The notes under the pieces are model-generated. The model ran no database searches and had not been told where the DNA came from. It worked only from the letters and a program-made list of their open reading frames with translations. Below are positions 27,716 through 37,108 of a DNA stretch of 64,000 bases, piece by piece; position 1 is the stretch's first letter, and each line of letters opens with the position of its first letter. The position numbers were made by a program, and so were the translations under genes. The stretch is from Rubricella sp038526735 (GTDB lineage Bacteria; Pseudomonadota; Alphaproteobacteria; Rhodobacterales; Rhodobacteraceae): assembly GCA_038526735.1 (NCBI GenBank), contig JBCBGM010000002.1:58362-122361 (forward strand), given 5' to 3'.

Positions 27716-28368
27716 CAGACGATCTTTTGCCCCGTCTTTTCCCAATCCGCGAGGAAGGCCGCCAAGCCCGCGTCTGTCAGCGGATGCGAGGCGAGTTTCT
27801 GCATAACAGCGGGGGGGGCCGTCACCACATCGGCCCCGATCTTTGCGCATTCAGAGATATGGTTCACCGTGCGCGCAGAGGCTGCGAGAATTTCGGTGCT
27901 GAACTCATAGTTGTCATAGATCGTGCGAATGTCCGCAATCAGATCGAGGCCGTCGATGTTGATGTCGTCCAAACGGCCAATGAAGGGAGAGATAAACGTC
28001 GCCCCAGCCTTCGCCGCCAACAGCGCTTGGTTGGCAGAGAAGCAGAGCGTGACATTCACCATCTTTCCTTCGCCCGAAAGCGTGCGACAGGCCTTGAGCC
28101 CGTCCCAGGTCAGGGGCACTTTAACGGCTATGTTCTCTGCGATCTCCGCCAGCTTGCGCCCCTCCGCGATCATCGCATCGGCTTGCGTGGCGGCGACCTC
28201 GGCGCTGACCGGACCGGGGATCAGATCACAGATCTCTTTCGTGACCTCGAGGATGTCTCGGCCCGACTTCAAAATCAGCGATGGGTTGGTCGTGACGCCA
28301 TCCACCAACCCCAACTCGTTGAGATCGCGAATTGCGTCAATGTCAGCGGTATCGACAAAGAATTTCAT
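27715..28368 (-). CDS. Transaldolase/fructose-6-phosphate aldolase family (short form)
   Basis: A 217-residue TalC/FSA-type enzyme. MKFFVDTADIDAIRDLNELGLVDGVTTNPSLI opens the protein. The Schiff-base Lys lies in NIAVKVPLTWDG, with NVTLCFSANQALLAAKAGATFISPFIGRLDD following. Short forms include true transaldolases (pentose phosphate pathway) and fructose-6-phosphate aldolases. The pathway role is more likely transaldolase, but the sequence does not settle it. It heads the operon with DUF484 and xerC and is divergent from priA. Confidence 0.92.
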   Translation of the reverse strand: MKFFVDTADIDAIRDLNELGLVDGVTTNPSLILKSGRDILEVTKEICDLIPGPVSAEVAATQADAMIAEGRKLAEIAENIAVKVPLTWDGLKACRTLSGEGKMVNVTLCFSANQALLAAKAGATFISPFIGRLDDINIDGLDLIADIRTIYDNYEFSTEILAASARTVNHISECAKIGADVVTAPPAVMQKLASHPLTDAGLAAFLADWEKTGQKIV

Positions 28369-28437
28369 GGCAGGCGGCCCTCTCCCCCGGATGTTGAGCG
28401 CAGACTACCCGATGCGTTTGGCAGGGAAAACCGCTCA

Positions 28438-30633
28438 ATGACCGTGCCGAGGCGGTTTGCTGCCGGAGAGCGGGTGGGCGTGCTCACCGCTGAACCCATC
28501 GGGCGCATCCTCGACTACCGCGCGCCGGAGGGGGGCGTTGATCTGGGCGCACTGGTGATGGTGCCGCTGGGGCCGCGAAAGGTGATAGGTGCGGTCTGGA
28601 CGGCGGGGGATGGCAGCTATCCGCTCGAAAAACTCCGGGCAGTTTCGAGTGTGGTTGAGACAGCACCGTTCTCGCCCGTGTTTCGCAGTTTCTTGGAGCG
28701 GGTCGCCGACTATACAATGACCTCGCCCGAGGCTGTCTTGCGCCTTGCCACCCGCGCGCCCGGGCTAGGCGACCCGGAAGCCTTCAAACGACTGCTTACT
28801 CGCGGGGAGGTGACGCCCTCGCGGATGACAGACGCCCGCGCCCGCGTGCTCGACACGGTCGAAGAGCATGGCGGCGCACCCCTCGCACGCGGTGAGCTGG
28901 CCCGCTTAGCGGGGGTAAGCGCCTCGGTCGTGCAGGGGCTCGAAAAGGTTGGCGCGCTGATCTCCGTCGAAGTGCCCCGCGATGGCCCATTCCCCCAGAT
29001 GGACCCGTCCAGACCCGGCAAAACCCTCAACCCAGAGCAAACCCTCGCCGCCAAGCGCTTGAAAGAGGCTGTAAGCTCAGACACTTACGGCACAACACTT
29101 TTAAAGGGCGTGACCGGGTCAGGCAAAACCGAAGTGTATCTCGAAGGGGTGGCCGAATGCCTGCGGCGGGGCCGGCAGGCCTTGGTCATGCTGCCAGAGA
29201 TCGCGCTCACCGGCGCGTTTGTTGCGCGGCTAGAGGCACGGTTTGGTGCGCGCCCCGCCGAATGGCACCACGGCGTCACCCAAGCCAACCGCCGCCGCGT
29301 CTGGAAAGCCGCAGCCGATGGCGGTGCGCAGGTGGTTGTCGGCGCGCGCTCATCGCTGTTTTTGCCGTTCCGCGATCTGGGGCTGATCGTGGTCGATGAG
29401 GAGCATGACACCTCCTACAAACAAGAGGACGGTGTGCTCTACCACGCGCGCGATATGGCCGTGCTGCGCGCCTCTCTCTCGTCCGCGCAGGTGGTGCTCG
29501 CATCCGCCACACCTTCGCTCGAGACCTGGGCCAACGCAGAAGCCGGAAAATACGCCCGGCTCGAACTGACCGAGCGCTATGGTGAAGCCATCGTGCCAGA
29601 CATCGGTCTCATTGACATGCGAGAGACCAAACTCCCCCGCAACCGCTGGCTGGGCGGGGAGCTTGCGAAAGCTGTCGAGAACCGCCTCGCCGCCGGGGAG
29701 CAATCGCTGCTTTTTCTCAACCGGCGCGGATATGCGCCGCTCACGGTGTGTCGCTCTTGCGGGCATCAAATCGGCTGCCACCAATGTGATGCGCGCATGG
29801 TCGAGCATCGCTTTCTCAACCGCCTCGTCTGCCACCAATGTGGCGAGACCCGAGACATCCCCACCGTCTGCCCCGCCTGCGGTGTCGAGGGCAATCTGGC
29901 GGTGCTCGGGCCGGGAGTAGAGCGGCTTGCCGAAGAGGTGACAGAGCGCTTTCCAGATGCGCGGGTTGAAGTGCTCTCCAGCGACATGACCGAGAGCGCG
30001 CGGGCGCTGAAAGACCGCATCGCCATGATCGCGGATGGCGGGGCGGATATCATCATCGGCACCCAGATCGTCGCCAAAGGGCACAACTTTCCACACCTTA
30101 CACTCGTCGGCGTCATCGACGCTGACCTTGGCTTGCAGGGCGCGGATTTGCGCGCGGCGGAGCACACCTTCCAACTCGTGCGTCAGGTCGCCGGGCGCGC
30201 GGGTCGGGCTGAACGGCCCGGAGAGGCCCTCGTGCAAACCCACCAGCCCGAGCATCCGGTGATCCGCGCGATCGCGTACGGAGACGACGAGGGCTTTTGG
30301 CGGGCGGAAGCGGAGGCGCGGCGCGCCCTCTCTGCCCCGCCCTATGGTCGCTGGGCCGGGATTATCGTCACCGGGCCGGAAGAGACCGCAACCTGGGATG
30401 TCGCCCGCGCTTTGGCCCGCAACGCATCGCTGCTCACCCCCAAGGGCATTGCCCTGCTTGGCCCAGCCCCCGCGCCGATTGCGCGGGTGAGAGGGCGCGT
30501 GCGGGTGCGGCTGCTTGCGAAGACGGATAAGGGCGTGTCGCTGCAGGACGCACTCGCGCTCTGGCGCAGCAAAATCTCACCTCCCGCGAACGTTCGCGTG
30601 ACCATCGACATTGACCCGCAGAGCTTCTTTTAA
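28438..30633 (+). CDS. priA: Primosomal protein N' (replication restart helicase PriA)
   Basis: A 731-residue 3'-5' helicase that reloads the replisome at stalled forks. The N-terminal DNA-binding domain is followed by Walker A KGVTGSGKTEVYL, DEEH (Walker B), ATPSLET, two zinc-binding Cys clusters (CRSCGHQIGCHQCDARM; CHQCGETRDIPTVCPACG) and the C-terminal helicase lobe with GTQIVAKGHNFPHL and QVAGRAGRAERPG. ATG 28438 is 69 bases from the divergent transaldolase start. Longer in-frame starts lie inside that gene. Confidence 0.96.
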   Translation: MTVPRRFAAGERVGVLTAEPIGRILDYRAPEGGVDLGALVMVPLGPRKVIGAVWTAGDGSYPLEKLRAVSSVVETAPFSPVFRSFLERVADYTMTSPEAVLRLATRAPGLGDPEAFKRLLTRGEVTPSRMTDARARVLDTVEEHGGAPLARGELARLAGVSASVVQGLEKVGALISVEVPRDGPFPQMDPSRPGKTLNPEQTLAAKRLKEAVSSDTYGTTLLKGVTGSGKTEVYLEGVAECLRRGRQALVMLPEIALTGAFVARLEARFGARPAEWHHGVTQANRRRVWKAAADGGAQVVVGARSSLFLPFRDLGLIVVDEEHDTSYKQEDGVLYHARDMAVLRASLSSAQVVLASATPSLETWANAEAGKYARLELTERYGEAIVPDIGLIDMRETKLPRNRWLGGELAKAVENRLAAGEQSLLFLNRRGYAPLTVCRSCGHQIGCHQCDARMVEHRFLNRLVCHQCGETRDIPTVCPACGVEGNLAVLGPGVERLAEEVTERFPDARVEVLSSDMTESARALKDRIAMIADGGADIIIGTQIVAKGHNFPHLTLVGVIDADLGLQGADLRAAEHTFQLVRQVAGRAGRAERPGEALVQTHQPEHPVIRAIAYGDDEGFWRAEAEARRALSAPPYGRWAGIIVTGPEETATWDVARALARNASLLTPKGIALLGPAPAPIARVRGRVRVRLLAKTDKGVSLQDALALWRSKISPPANVRVTIDIDPQSFF

Positions 30634-31332
30634 ATGACCCTTTTCCGCATCGCCCTCCTGTTCATTGTGTTTGCGCACCCGCTTACCGCTCAAACCATCG
30701 TGAAGGCACGATTTACCGATCCGACGACGCGCTATCCGCATGGCGTTTTGGGCGACCGGGTGGAGTTTGGTGGGCTAGAGATGACCCTTTCGGATGGGCA
30801 GGTCGCTAAGATCACCTTGCCTAATACCCGTGTGTTCGAAGACCTCGCGCCACGCGTCGTTGACCTTGATCACGACGGCGCGCCCGAGGTGATCGTGGTA
30901 GAGGCTGATGCCTCCGAGGGTGCCCAGCTCGCTATCTATGGCGCTTCTGGAAAGATCATCGGCACGCCCTTCATCGGAACCCGGTTTCGTTGGTTGGCAC
31001 CGATTGCGGCGGCAGATCTCGACGGCGACGGGCTGACGGAGCTTGCCTATATCGAGACGCCGCACTTGGGCAAAACGCTGGTCATATGGCGCTACAACGC
31101 GGGCAATCTGGAGTTTGTCGGCCGTGCGCCCGGCCTGACCAATCACCGCATCGGAGAGGATTTCATCACATCCGCGCTGCGCACGTGCCCAGATGACATC
31201 GGCCTCATCACCGCCGATGCACGATGGCAAAAGGTTATGATCTCGCGGCTGCGCGGCGGTGTGATCAGCATGGAAGAGATTGGCGCGTTTACAGGGCCGG
31301 CAAGCATCACTGGGGCTGCAAGCTGCCCTTGA
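30634..31332 (+). CDS. Exported VCBS/FG-GAP-repeat-like protein
   Basis: A 232-residue protein with a signal peptide (MTLFRIALLFIVFAHPLTAQ). Two Asp-rich calcium-type loops mark VCBS/FG-GAP-like repeats (VVDLDHDGAPEVIVVEA; AADLDGDGLTELAYIE), with a possible third around DDIGLITADARW. Such repeats build beta-propeller blades. The start codon directly abuts the priA stop, so it is read as the second gene of that operon. Its last 26 bases overlap the convergent DUF3253 gene. The function is unknown. Confidence 0.85.
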   Translation: MTLFRIALLFIVFAHPLTAQTIVKARFTDPTTRYPHGVLGDRVEFGGLEMTLSDGQVAKITLPNTRVFEDLAPRVVDLDHDGAPEVIVVEADASEGAQLAIYGASGKIIGTPFIGTRFRWLAPIAAADLDGDGLTELAYIETPHLGKTLVIWRYNAGNLEFVGRAPGLTNHRIGEDFITSALRTCPDDIGLITADARWQKVMISRLRGGVISMEEIGAFTGPASITGAASCP

Positions 31333-31564
31333 GCGCCAGTCGAATAGGCCCTTTCGCTTCTGTCGCTGAAACAGCCTCTCCCTTCTGCGTGACACTGATG
31401 TCACCCGCTTCGCGCAGAACTTCCGCCTCTTGCCGCACCAAAGGCATCAGATCGCGCCATTCATCAGACGACAAAGCACGTGCGACCTCAGAGGGGCAAA
31501 GCGTTTTGGGGGCTCGCGCAAGAGCCTGAGTGAGTATCTCCGCCCGCACCATCTCGCGGTTCAA
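31307..31564 (-). CDS. DUF3253 family protein
   Basis: An 85-residue DUF3253 protein: an N-terminal helix, CPSEVARALSSDEWRDLMPLVRQEA, then GDISVTQKGEAV and the ending KGPIRLALKG. The order of helices and a small wing suggests a winged-helix fold. The function is unknown. It is the last gene of the rod-shape operon, overlapping the GhrA-like gene by four bases, and runs into the convergent VCBS-like gene. Confidence 0.82.
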   Translation of the reverse strand: MNREMVRAEILTQALARAPKTLCPSEVARALSSDEWRDLMPLVRQEAEVLREAGDISVTQKGEAVSATEAKGPIRLALKGSLQPQ

Positions 31565-32496
31565 TAGCCGGCGTCCCGGTCCACAAGGTTGCGCAGAGGC
31601 TCCCCCCGAAGGTGGCCGACGATGTTCTCGACCACCGAGAGGGCAGCCGTCTCTGCCCGAGTGACGCTGGCGATATGCGGGGTGACGATGACCTTCGGAT
31701 GCGCCCAGAACGGATGATCTACCGGCAGTGGCTCCACCCGAAACACATCCAGCGTGGCATGCGCAAGCTGCCCGCTGTCGAGCGCGCTGAGCAGGGCATC
31801 ATCATCGATCAGCGGCCCACGACCGGGGTTAATCACATACGCCTCCTCCGCCAACAGGCTGAGGGTCTGCGCATTGAGCAGGTTTTCGGTCGCCGGGGTT
31901 GAGGGGGTGAGCAAGATACAGATCTCCGCCCCGCTCAAAGCCTTTTTCAGCCCATCATCACCACTAAAGCAGGTAACGCCATCAATCTGTTTTTCACGCC
32001 GCGACCAACCCGCCACCTGAAACCGAAGCGCCGCCAAAGCCTCCGCGCAAGCGGCCCCAAGCGCGCCCAACCCCAGCACTGCAACCTTGCGATTGCGGGC
32101 GAGCGGCGGTGCCACCAAGCCCCTCCACGCGCCATCTTGGCCATGAATGTGAGTGTCCATCCCGAGGTGGTGGCGCATCGCGTGACCAACGACCCACTCC
32201 ACCATCCCCTCGGTCAGCCCCGGATCGACCATCCGGCAAAGAGGCTGGGTGAGGGTGGTGTTGCCCACAATCTCTTCCACACCCGCCCAGAGGCTCAGCA
32301 CCGCTTTGGCGTTGGTATACGGGCGAAAATCCTGAAGCGCATTGGCGGGCGAGTAGATGATGTAGTCCACCGTAGCCGGGTCAGCGACCTCGGTGGTGAG
32401 CTGGACATCCACACCCTCCGCCGCGAAGCCTGCCCGCAAATGCGGCTCATACTCTACCCATTGCGCATCGCGTGCAGCGAACAAAACCGTAGTCAT
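31561..32496 (-). CDS. GhrA-like glyoxylate/hydroxypyruvate reductase (D-2-hydroxyacid dehydrogenase)
   Basis: A 311-residue NAD(P)-dependent 2-hydroxyacid dehydrogenase of the GhrA group: VLGLGALGAACAEAL for nucleotide binding, catalytic Arg in INPGRGPLIDD, a Glu in FRVEPLP and catalytic His in TPHIASVTR. The ATG at 32496 overlaps the rodA stop as ATGA, so it is translated with the rod-shape genes although it is a metabolic enzyme. An open frame upstream to 32730 lies inside rodA and is not family sequence. Confidence 0.9.
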   Translation of the reverse strand: MTTVLFAARDAQWVEYEPHLRAGFAAEGVDVQLTTEVADPATVDYIIYSPANALQDFRPYTNAKAVLSLWAGVEEIVGNTTLTQPLCRMVDPGLTEGMVEWVVGHAMRHHLGMDTHIHGQDGAWRGLVAPPLARNRKVAVLGLGALGAACAEALAALRFQVAGWSRREKQIDGVTCFSGDDGLKKALSGAEICILLTPSTPATENLLNAQTLSLLAEEAYVINPGRGPLIDDDALLSALDSGQLAHATLDVFRVEPLPVDHPFWAHPKVIVTPHIASVTRAETAALSVVENIVGHLRGEPLRNLVDRDAGY

Positions 32497-33644
32497 CCGG
32501 CACCCCGTGGTCTGTGGATATGAGCGGACTGGATCAGCCCAAATGCACCGAGCAGTACGAGCATCGCCGTTCCGCCGTAGCTGATCAGCGGCAGTGGAAC
32601 GCCCACAACTGGCGCAAGCCCCATCACCATCGCGATGTTGACCACGAAGTAGAACGAAAAGGTCGCCGTCAGACCTGCAATCATCAGCGCCGAGAACCTG
32701 TCCCGGTTTTGAAACGCAGCACTCATGCAAAACACGATGATCAGGCCATAGAGGATCAATAGTCCCAATCCGCCGAGAAAACCGAGCTCCTCCGCGAGCG
32801 TCGTAAAGATGAAATCGGTGTGTTTTTCGGGCAAAAAATCGAGCCGGGATTGCGTACCCTCGGTCAGCCCCCGACCAGAGATACCGCCCGAACCCAGCGC
32901 AATCTTTGACTGGGTAATGTGGTATCCAGCACCAAGCGGCTCAGCCTCGGGGTTAAGGAACGTCCAGAGGCGGCGATATTGATAGTCCTGCAGCACCTGC
33001 CACGAGGTGCCGAAAGACAAGAACACGGCGCTAATCAGACCCACTGCCCCGGCAATAGCGGTGCCCCAGTACCACAGGCTCACGCCCGCCAAGAACATGA
33101 CGACCGCACCTCCGGCCGCCAACAGAATTGCGGTACCGAGGTCGGGCTGCGTCAACACAAGCCCCACCGGAAGGGCCGTCAACAGCAGCGGAGGGAGCAC
33201 CCAAAGCGGGCGCGATACCTTCTCGATATCGAGCCACGCGTAATACTGCGCCAAAAGCATCACGAGGGCGACTTTCATCACCTCAGAGGGTTGCAGGCGC
33301 ATAAAGCCAAGGTCGATCCAACGCTGCGCACCCATACCCACCTCGCCGATAAACTCCACCGCGACGAGCAGCAGCAAGGCGAGGATGTAGATCGCAGGCG
33401 TCAGTGCGCGCCACACCGTGACCGGTGTCATCGCGACGATGAGAAGCCCGGTCAACCCGATCCCAAATCGTACCATCTGCTGGCGCGCCCAAGGGTCGAT
33501 GCTGCCCCCCGCCACCGAGTAGAGCATCACAAAGCCGAAACAGCACACTGCAACAACCACGAGCATCAAGGGCCAATGCAGGTGGAGCACTTTGCTCAAG
33601 CCCGTTGGCACAGGTTTTGCGTTGATTTGCTCGTAGTAAATCAT
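32493..33644 (-). CDS. rodA: Rod-shape peptidoglycan glycosyltransferase RodA
   Basis: A 383-residue SEDS-family polytopic membrane protein that polymerises glycan strands with PBP2 in the elongasome. The family marks are RWIDLGFMRLQPSEVMKVALV, LTQPDLGTAI, the periplasmic loop FLPEKHTDFIFTTLAEELGFLG (containing the conserved Glu-His and Asp) and VPLPLISYGGTAML. It overlaps mrdA by four bases upstream and the GhrA-like gene downstream. Confidence 0.96.
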   Translation of the reverse strand: MIYYEQINAKPVPTGLSKVLHLHWPLMLVVVAVCCFGFVMLYSVAGGSIDPWARQQMVRFGIGLTGLLIVAMTPVTVWRALTPAIYILALLLLVAVEFIGEVGMGAQRWIDLGFMRLQPSEVMKVALVMLLAQYYAWLDIEKVSRPLWVLPPLLLTALPVGLVLTQPDLGTAILLAAGGAVVMFLAGVSLWYWGTAIAGAVGLISAVFLSFGTSWQVLQDYQYRRLWTFLNPEAEPLGAGYHITQSKIALGSGGISGRGLTEGTQSRLDFLPEKHTDFIFTTLAEELGFLGGLGLLILYGLIIVFCMSAAFQNRDRFSALMIAGLTATFSFYFVVNIAMVMGLAPVVGVPLPLISYGGTAMLVLLGAFGLIQSAHIHRPRGAG

Positions 33645-35635
33645 GCCCGCTCAGGCCTTTGCGGGCCGGGCACTGCATTGCGAGGTGCGTTGTCTGTGCC
33701 AAGTTTCGGGCGCTCAGGGCGCATCCAAGCTGGGCGTTGCCCAATCAAACGGTACGCTTCAATCTCATCTCGCAGCTCTGGCGCGTAGGCCTCCAAAGGA
33801 GGTTCGGGGCCGTAGAGAGCGTGCATGAGAATGTCGCGTGCAATGGGTGCTGCGGAGGCAGAGCCAGAGCCCCCATGCTCCACCACCACCGAGATCGCGT
33901 AACGCGGGTTGTCATAGGGCGCGTAGGCCACGAAGAGCGCGTGATCGCGGCGGTTCCAAGGGAGGTCTTCGTTGCGAAACACGCCCGCGCGGCGCTCCGC
34001 TTCGGTGATGCGCCGCACCTGGCTGGTGCCGGTTTTGCCCGCCATATAGTTCTCCGGATCAACGATCCGGCTGGCATAGGCCGTACCCTTACGGCGGTTG
34101 GTGGCGTCAAACATCCCCTCGCGCACAACACGCAAAGCAGCGTCAGAGAAGCCAAGATCAGGCGCGGGCTCAAACGACGACGGAACGCCCCCATGCGCCC
34201 GCACAAGCCGTGCCTCAACCGCGCGGCCTGTGGCAATGCGGGCTGTCATCACAGCAAGCTGCATGGGCGAGGCGAGGTTATAACCCTGCCCGATGCCCGC
34301 GTTTAGCGTATCCCCGATCAACCAGGTTTGGCCGCGCACGCGAGACTTCCACTCCCGCGTCGGCGTCAGCCCCTCCGCCAAAGCGGGCAAGGGCAAGTCA
34401 GGCCGGATGCCAAGACCCAGCCGGTTCGCCACTGCCGTGATCCGATCGATCCCGATGCGCTGGGCGACGTCATAATACCAGATATCGCAGCTCTCTTGCA
34501 GCGATTGGCGGGCGTTCATATGGCCGTGGCCGCCCCGCTTCCAGCAGTGAAAGCGCCGGTCCCCGAACTCGATCGAGCCGTTGCAAAAGACCTCCTCGTC
34601 CTCAGCGACAACGCCGGCTTCGAGAGCGGCAATCTGCACGATCATCTTGAACGTCGAGCCAGGCGGATATGCGCCCGAGGCCGCCTTGTTGTACATCGGA
34701 CGGAACGGGTCATCGTTGAGGCTGCGCCAGTCGTCAGACGAGATTCCGAAAACAAACGAATTGGGGTCAAAGCTCGGCGCAGAGGCCATCGCCAAGACCT
34801 CGCCGGTCTGCACATCGAGCACCGTGGTCGCGGCGGACTGACCGCCAAGCCGCTCCAAAGCGAACGCCTGCAACCGGTGATCAACGGTGAGTTGCAGGTC
34901 ATCGCCCGGACGCCCCTCGGCGCGGTCCAGCTCACGGATCACCCGGCCCACCGCATTGACCTCGATCTGACTGGTGCCTGCCTCACCCCGAAGCGTGTCT
35001 TCCTGTCGGCGCTCAACACCGGTCTTTCCGATCTGGAAGCTGGGGATCTGAAAGACCGGATCCGGCTCTTCGATCTGCCGCAAATCCCACTCAGACACAG
35101 GCCCGACGTAGCCGACGATATGCGCAAACTCTTTGCCCATCGGATAAAACCGGGATTGGCCAACCTCCGGGTTGATCCCCGGAAGGGCGGGCGCATTGGA
35201 GGCAATCTTGGCAAACTCCTCCCAGCTGAGATGCTCCATCACGGTGTGCGGCACGAAGGCCCGGGTGTTGAGCGCATCCTTGAGCACTTTTTCGCGACGC
35301 TCTGGGGAAAGATCGACAAGCTTTGCGACCCGGTCGAGCACCTCCTCCACATCGCCCGCCTGCTCTCGCACCAGAATGATGCGATAATTCTGCCGGTTCT
35401 CTGCGATGAGCGTGCCGTTGCGATCATAGATCAGCCCGCGATTGGGCGGGAGGAGGCGGATGTTGATCCGGTTTTCTTCGGCCAAAACGCGGTAGCGATC
35501 TGCCTCTACGACCTGCAACTGTCGCAACCGCCAGCCCAGAACGCCCATAATCCCGGCCTGCACACCGAGCAAAAGCACACCTCGGCGCGTAAACCGGGTC
35601 TGAAACTTGCGGTCATTTGGCGTTTCGCGCGGCAT
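33641..35635 (-). CDS. mrdA: Penicillin-binding protein 2 (elongation-specific transpeptidase)
   Basis: A 664-residue class B PBP. One N-terminal membrane helix (GVLLLGVQAGIMGVLGWRL) and the dimerisation domain (NRINIRLLPPNRGLIYDRNG) are followed by the transpeptidase domain with active-site Ser in PPGSTFKM, SCD in QESCDIWYYD and KTG in MAGKTGTSQV. It crosslinks side-wall peptidoglycan and works with RodA, whose gene it overlaps by four bases. Confidence 0.96.
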   Translation of the reverse strand: MPRETPNDRKFQTRFTRRGVLLLGVQAGIMGVLGWRLRQLQVVEADRYRVLAEENRINIRLLPPNRGLIYDRNGTLIAENRQNYRIILVREQAGDVEEVLDRVAKLVDLSPERREKVLKDALNTRAFVPHTVMEHLSWEEFAKIASNAPALPGINPEVGQSRFYPMGKEFAHIVGYVGPVSEWDLRQIEEPDPVFQIPSFQIGKTGVERRQEDTLRGEAGTSQIEVNAVGRVIRELDRAEGRPGDDLQLTVDHRLQAFALERLGGQSAATTVLDVQTGEVLAMASAPSFDPNSFVFGISSDDWRSLNDDPFRPMYNKAASGAYPPGSTFKMIVQIAALEAGVVAEDEEVFCNGSIEFGDRRFHCWKRGGHGHMNARQSLQESCDIWYYDVAQRIGIDRITAVANRLGLGIRPDLPLPALAEGLTPTREWKSRVRGQTWLIGDTLNAGIGQGYNLASPMQLAVMTARIATGRAVEARLVRAHGGVPSSFEPAPDLGFSDAALRVVREGMFDATNRRKGTAYASRIVDPENYMAGKTGTSQVRRITEAERRAGVFRNEDLPWNRRDHALFVAYAPYDNPRYAISVVVEHGGSGSASAAPIARDILMHALYGPEPPLEAYAPELRDEIEAYRLIGQRPAWMRPERPKLGTDNAPRNAVPGPQRPERA

Positions 35636-36177
35636 TATCCCAAATCCTCATCATGCGGCGAGGCCATGAAGCGGCGTTTTGAGTAGCGCAACCCCAGCGC
35701 GTACCGGCCAAACACCGCCACCACAGGATAGGCGAGCGCCGTGGTGAGCGTAACCGCAAGCTGCTCCACCAGCCCCGGAGTTGGCGCGAATGTGAGCCAC
35801 AGAACGAGGTGCTGGGCGACCGTTGCGGCGAGCAAAAGCGCAATCACCACCACCCACTCAAAGACGAAATGTAGGTCACGCAGCGTTGCGGACTGGCCGC
35901 GCAAAAACTCACTCATCAGCAACAGCGCCAACGCGCCAAGACCCGTCGGGCGACCCAGCAACAAGTCTGCAGTCAGGCCAAGGCCAAAGATGATGCCAAT
36001 GTTCACATGGCTCGGACGGCGCAAGACCCAAAAGAACACGACACAAGCGAGCAAATCCGGTGCCACACCCCCGATCACGCCCGGACGCACCGGAGAGATC
36101 ATCAGAAAAAGCCCAGTCAGTGCGATCAAGATCATCAACACGCTGCGCAGGAGAGGTTTGAACGTGAGCTCTTCCAT
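35635..36177 (-). CDS. mreD: Rod shape-determining protein MreD
   Basis: A 180-residue protein with about five membrane helices, including the conserved N-terminal pattern RPGVIGGVAPDLLACVVFFWVLRRPS and GLTADLLLGRPTGLGALALLL typical of MreD. It overlaps mreC and mrdA by single bases. It is a membrane partner of MreC in the elongasome. Confidence 0.93.
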   Translation of the reverse strand: MEELTFKPLLRSVLMILIALTGLFLMISPVRPGVIGGVAPDLLACVVFFWVLRRPSHVNIGIIFGLGLTADLLLGRPTGLGALALLLMSEFLRGQSATLRDLHFVFEWVVVIALLLAATVAQHLVLWLTFAPTPGLVEQLAVTLTTALAYPVVAVFGRYALGLRYSKRRFMASPHDEDLG

Positions 36178-37088
36178 CAGTTCCCCTCGGGCAGCCTTTC
36201 AGGGGGGAGGGCCGGAGGCTCTGGCAGCACGAGAGAGCCGACATCCTCCACCGTCTCAGGCGCCTCAAAATCGAGTACGCGGACGAATTCCAGCCGTTCG
36301 TAATCCGCGGCAAGCCGCAGCCGCAGCCGCCCCTCCGCATCGCGCACCACAGCGCCCACCAGCAGATCGGGCGGCAACACCGCACCATCGCCAGAGGTCA
36401 TCACCCGATCGCCGGGCTGCAACCGCTCAGGCGCTTCGATGAAATCAAGCGTGGGGTTCGGAGAGTTGTCGCCGCTGACAATCCCTCGCAGGCCCGATGG
36501 CAGCACCACCACCGGCACGCGGCTGTTGATGTCCGTCAGATAAATGATCCGCGCGGTGCGCTGCCCCACGCCAGAAACGCGCCCGATGAGCCCCAACCCA
36601 TCCATCGCAGCGGCACCATCTTGCACGCCGTTTTCAGCACCGATGTTGATCAGCCCCGATTGGCTGAACGGGCCGCCGGTGTCTGTCAGAACCTCACCAG
36701 TAACAAAGGTCAGACGATCAGAAACCCGCACATTGTTGAGCGCGCGCAGCCGGGCATTGCGCTGCTCCAGTTGCAACGCCGCCTCCCGCCAACCACGCAT
36801 TTCCTGCAACTCGCGACGCAGCTCTTCGTTTTCTTCATAAACCCGGATGTAGGATTCAAAATCCTGCGCGATGCGGGTCGCGGTGGCGGCGGGGCGCGAC
36901 GTCCAGTCAAAGGCGGGCAAAAACCTGTCGGCAAGCGCCATGCGCAATTGCTCGACCCGTGGATTGTCGATCCGCCAGAGCACAAAGAGCGCGATGCAGA
37001 GCACCACGAGCAACCCGAGCACCACTTGCCGGGTTGTCTGTAACAGCTCTTTTTCGGTCGGTGTCGCCAAGGGTGGCCTCTTCCCCAA
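36177..37088 (-). CDS. mreC: Rod shape-determining protein MreC
   Basis: A 303-residue bitopic protein. It has a membrane helix at about 21-42 (QVVLGLLVVLCIALFVLW), a coiled coil at about 75-115 (YEENEELRRELQEMRGWREAALQLEQ region), then the beta-rich periplasmic domain with INIGAENGVQDGAAAMDGLGLIGRV and RMVTSGDGAVLPPDLLVG-like features. The C-terminal tail is Pro-rich. It lies 20 bases after mreB. Confidence 0.94.
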   Translation of the reverse strand: MGKRPPLATPTEKELLQTTRQVVLGLLVVLCIALFVLWRIDNPRVEQLRMALADRFLPAFDWTSRPAATATRIAQDFESYIRVYEENEELRRELQEMRGWREAALQLEQRNARLRALNNVRVSDRLTFVTGEVLTDTGGPFSQSGLINIGAENGVQDGAAAMDGLGLIGRVSGVGQRTARIIYLTDINSRVPVVVLPSGLRGIVSGDNSPNPTLDFIEAPERLQPGDRVMTSGDGAVLPPDLLVGAVVRDAEGRLRLRLAADYERLEFVRVLDFEAPETVEDVGSLVLPEPPALPPERLPEGN

Positions 37089-37108
37089 AAGGCCGCGGCA
37101 ATGCGGGC

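Noticed and set aside
34328..35686. 452-residue open frame antisense to mrdA
   Set aside because: The sense frame carries all PBP2 catalytic motifs; the antisense product has no recognisable domain.
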